This document shows, piece after piece, positions 4,350-5,721 of a DNA stretch of 5,721 bases; the stretch's first letter is position 1; every line of letters begins with the position of its first letter. Made by a program: the position numbers and the translations under genes. This DNA is from Oscillospiraceae bacterium (GTDB lineage: Bacteria; Bacillota; Clostridia; Oscillospirales; Oscillospiraceae). The notes below the pieces were generated by a model. The model was not told the DNA's origin. It ran no database searches and saw only the letters and a list, made by a program, of their open reading frames with translations. Where the stretch lies: contig JAFVAS010000008.1 in assembly GCA_017480395.1 (NCBI GenBank), positions 1-5,721 of the forward strand, given 5' to 3'.

Positions 4350-5721
4350 CAGCAGGGGCTGCTTGAACTGGGCGGTGATGGTGGTCAGGGCGCCCATGTC
4401 CTTCTCGGTGACGGTGTAGGCGGTGGCGTTGAAGACGTCCTGCTCGGCGGCCTGGGAGGCCAGCGGCTTCATAACCAGGGCCTTGCCGGGGGCGGGGCAG
4501 ACGTTGGCGCAGGAGCCGCAGCCGGTGCAGTCCAGCGGGGAGACGACGATGGCGAACTTGTAGGCGGCGAACTTCTTATTCTTGAAGTCCACCATCTTCA
4601 TGCCCTCGGGGGCGGCGGCGACCTCGTCGGCGTCCAGGGCGAGGGGACGGATGACGGCGTGGGGGCAGACCATGGCGCACTGGTTGCACTGGATGCACTT
4701 GGTGGAATCCCACTCGGGCACGGTGACGGCGGTGGCCCGCTTCTCATAGGCGGCGGTGCCGGCGGGCACGGTGCCGTCCACGCCGGGCAGCACCTGGCTG
4801 GTGGTCAGCACGTCGGCCTCCATGGCGGCGGCGGGCAGCATGACGGTGTCCAGATAGCTCTGGACGTCGGCGCGGTCGCTCTTACCGGCGGAGGGCTTGG
4901 GGCCGTCCTTGGCCTGGGCCCAGTCGGCGGGGATGTCCAGCTTGACCAGCTTGTCGAGGCCGGCGTCCACGGCGGCCTTGTTCATGTCCACGATGTTCTG
5001 GCCCTTGGAGCCGTAGGAGGTCTCAATGGCGGCCTTCATATACTTGACGGCGTCGTCGATGGGGATGATGTTGGCCAGCTTGAAGAAGGCGGCCTGCAGC
5101 ACCATGTTGGTGCGCCCGCCCAGACCGATCTCCCGGGCGATGGAGGTGGCGTCGATGGTGTAGACGTTGACGCCGAAGTCGGCGATGTGGCGCTTGGCGG
5201 CGGCGGGCAGAACCTGGCCCAGCTCCTCCACGGTCATGGCGGTGTTGATCAGGAAGGTGCCGCCCCGCTTGACGTCCTGGGCCACCTGATACTTGGCCAG
5301 GTAGGCCGGGTTGTGGCAGGCCACGAAGTCAGCCTGCTTGACGTAGTAGGTGGACTTGATCTCCTGGGGGCCGAAGCGCAGGTGGCTGATGGTGATGCCG
5401 CCGGACTTCTTGGAGTCGTACTGGAAGTAGGCCTGCACCTTCAGGTCGGTGTGGTCGCCGATGATCTTGATGGAGTTCTTGTTGGCGCCCACGGTGCCGT
5501 CGGAGCCGAGGCCCCAGAACTTGCAGGAGGTGGTGCCGGCGGGGACGATATCGGGCTCCTCGGTGACGGGCAGGGAGAGGTTGGTGATGTCGTCATAGAC
5601 GTTGATGGTGAAGCCGTTGAGGGGCTTGTCGGCCTTGGCGTTGGTGAAGGCGGAGATGATGCCGCCGGGGGTGGTGTCCTTGCTGCCCAGACCGTAGCGG
5701 CCGCCGCACAGCTTGACATCG
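4347..5721 (-). CDS. nifJ: Pyruvate:ferredoxin oxidoreductase, central part, cut by right edge and ended by TAG
   Basis: 457 residues are open from the right edge (first full codon GAT at 5718-5720) to the TAG. With the part after it the visible chain is about 848 residues, against about 1,170-1,200 for single-chain PFOR, so roughly 330 N-terminal residues, including the pyruvate/thiamine pyrimidine domain, lie outside. Seen in order: CGGRYGLGSKDTTP (end of the transketolase C-terminal-like domain); CKFWGLGSDGTVGANKNS and YDSKKSGGITISHLRFG (gamma/CoA-binding domain, also GLGGRTNMVLQAAFFKL); then a bacterial-ferredoxin-type domain with CIQCNQCAMVCP (4665-4697) and CTGCGSCANVCP (4497-4529), both complete for [4Fe-4S] clusters. 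The GTG at 5490-5492 is the Val of DGTVGAN, not a start. Codon use is strongly biased to GAG, AAG, GCC and GGC, as expected for a highly expressed gene. No promoter for it is visible here. Confidence 0.96.
   Translation of the reverse strand, partial: DVKLCGGRYGLGSKDTTPGGIISAFTNAKADKPLNGFTINVYDDITNLSLPVTEEPDIVPAGTTSCKFWGLGSDGTVGANKNSIKIIGDHTDLKVQAYFQYDSKKSGGITISHLRFGPQEIKSTYYVKQADFVACHNPAYLAKYQVAQDVKRGGTFLINTAMTVEELGQVLPAAAKRHIADFGVNVYTIDATSIAREIGLGGRTNMVLQAAFFKLANIIPIDDAVKYMKAAIETSYGSKGQNIVDMNKAAVDAGLDKLVKLDIPADWAQAKDGPKPSAGKSDRADVQSYLDTVMLPAAAMEADVLTTSQVLPGVDGTVPAGTAAYEKRATAVTVPEWDSTKCIQCNQCAMVCPHAVIRPLALDADEVAAAPEGMKMVDFKNKKFAAYKFAIVVSPLDCTGCGSCANVCPAPGKALVMKPLASQAAEQDVFNATAYTVTEKDMGALTTITAQFKQPLL

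Noticed and set aside
5490..5492. GTG as a start codon for PFOR
   Set aside because: It is the conserved Val in DGTVGAN, with conserved PFOR sequence in frame upstream of it.
5441..5719. Minus-strand frame ending at 5441, suggesting a frameshift or second gene upstream of PFOR
   Set aside because: Its translation is Pro/Ser/Thr low complexity. The true PFOR frame is open to the right edge and encodes conserved residues such as CKFWGLGSDGTVGANKNS; it only lacks an ATG there.

Overview
The window looks like chromosome from a GC-rich, endospore-forming gut Firmicute, most likely Oscillospiraceae of the Flavonifractor/Intestinimonas/Lawsonibacter kind. The reasons are a spore germination protease (gpr), a clostridial single-chain pyruvate:ferredoxin oxidoreductase (PFOR), a YARHG-domain lipoprotein, strong G/C preference at third codon positions and Shine-Dalgarno-led starts. 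The genus is an inference; no 16S or other marker is present.

Layout. (1) Bases 1-506, plus strand: the C-terminal half of gpr, cut by the left edge. (2) Bases 507-647: an AT-rich gap with a good sigma-A-type promoter (-35 at 563, -10 at 586), three TTGTnA units spaced exactly 11 bp apart across the expected transcription start, and a strong Shine-Dalgarno. (3) Bases 648-2072, plus strand: a secreted lipoprotein with a YARHG domain. (4) Bases 2083-2128: a strong terminator that can work in both directions between convergent genes. (5) Bases 2135-3079, minus strand: an unrecognised membrane protein with a four-cysteine zinc-ribbon-like motif. (6) Bases 3080-3173: two GC-rich hairpins without U-tracts. 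(7) Bases 3174-5721, minus strand: PFOR (nifJ/por type), with its first roughly 330 residues beyond the right edge.

The main anomaly is in PFOR. The frame is open from the right edge to the TAA at 3174-3176 except for one in-frame TAG at 4347-4349. It replaces a residue that is Glu in the PFORs I remember, just before the first two cysteines of the proximal [4Fe-4S] cluster and at the join between the ferredoxin-like domain and the thiamine-diphosphate domain. Everything on both sides is intact. This is a one-base sequencing or assembly error, a fresh nonsense mutation, or a read-through/recoded codon; the sequence alone cannot decide.

The genes do not form one obvious pathway. gpr acts in spore germination, the lipoprotein appears separately promoted and probably surface-exposed, and PFOR is central fermentative metabolism. 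The membrane protein may be co-transcribed with PFOR across the hairpins. I see no CRISPR array, tRNA, rRNA, insertion sequence or phage gene, and no clear new multi-gene system.
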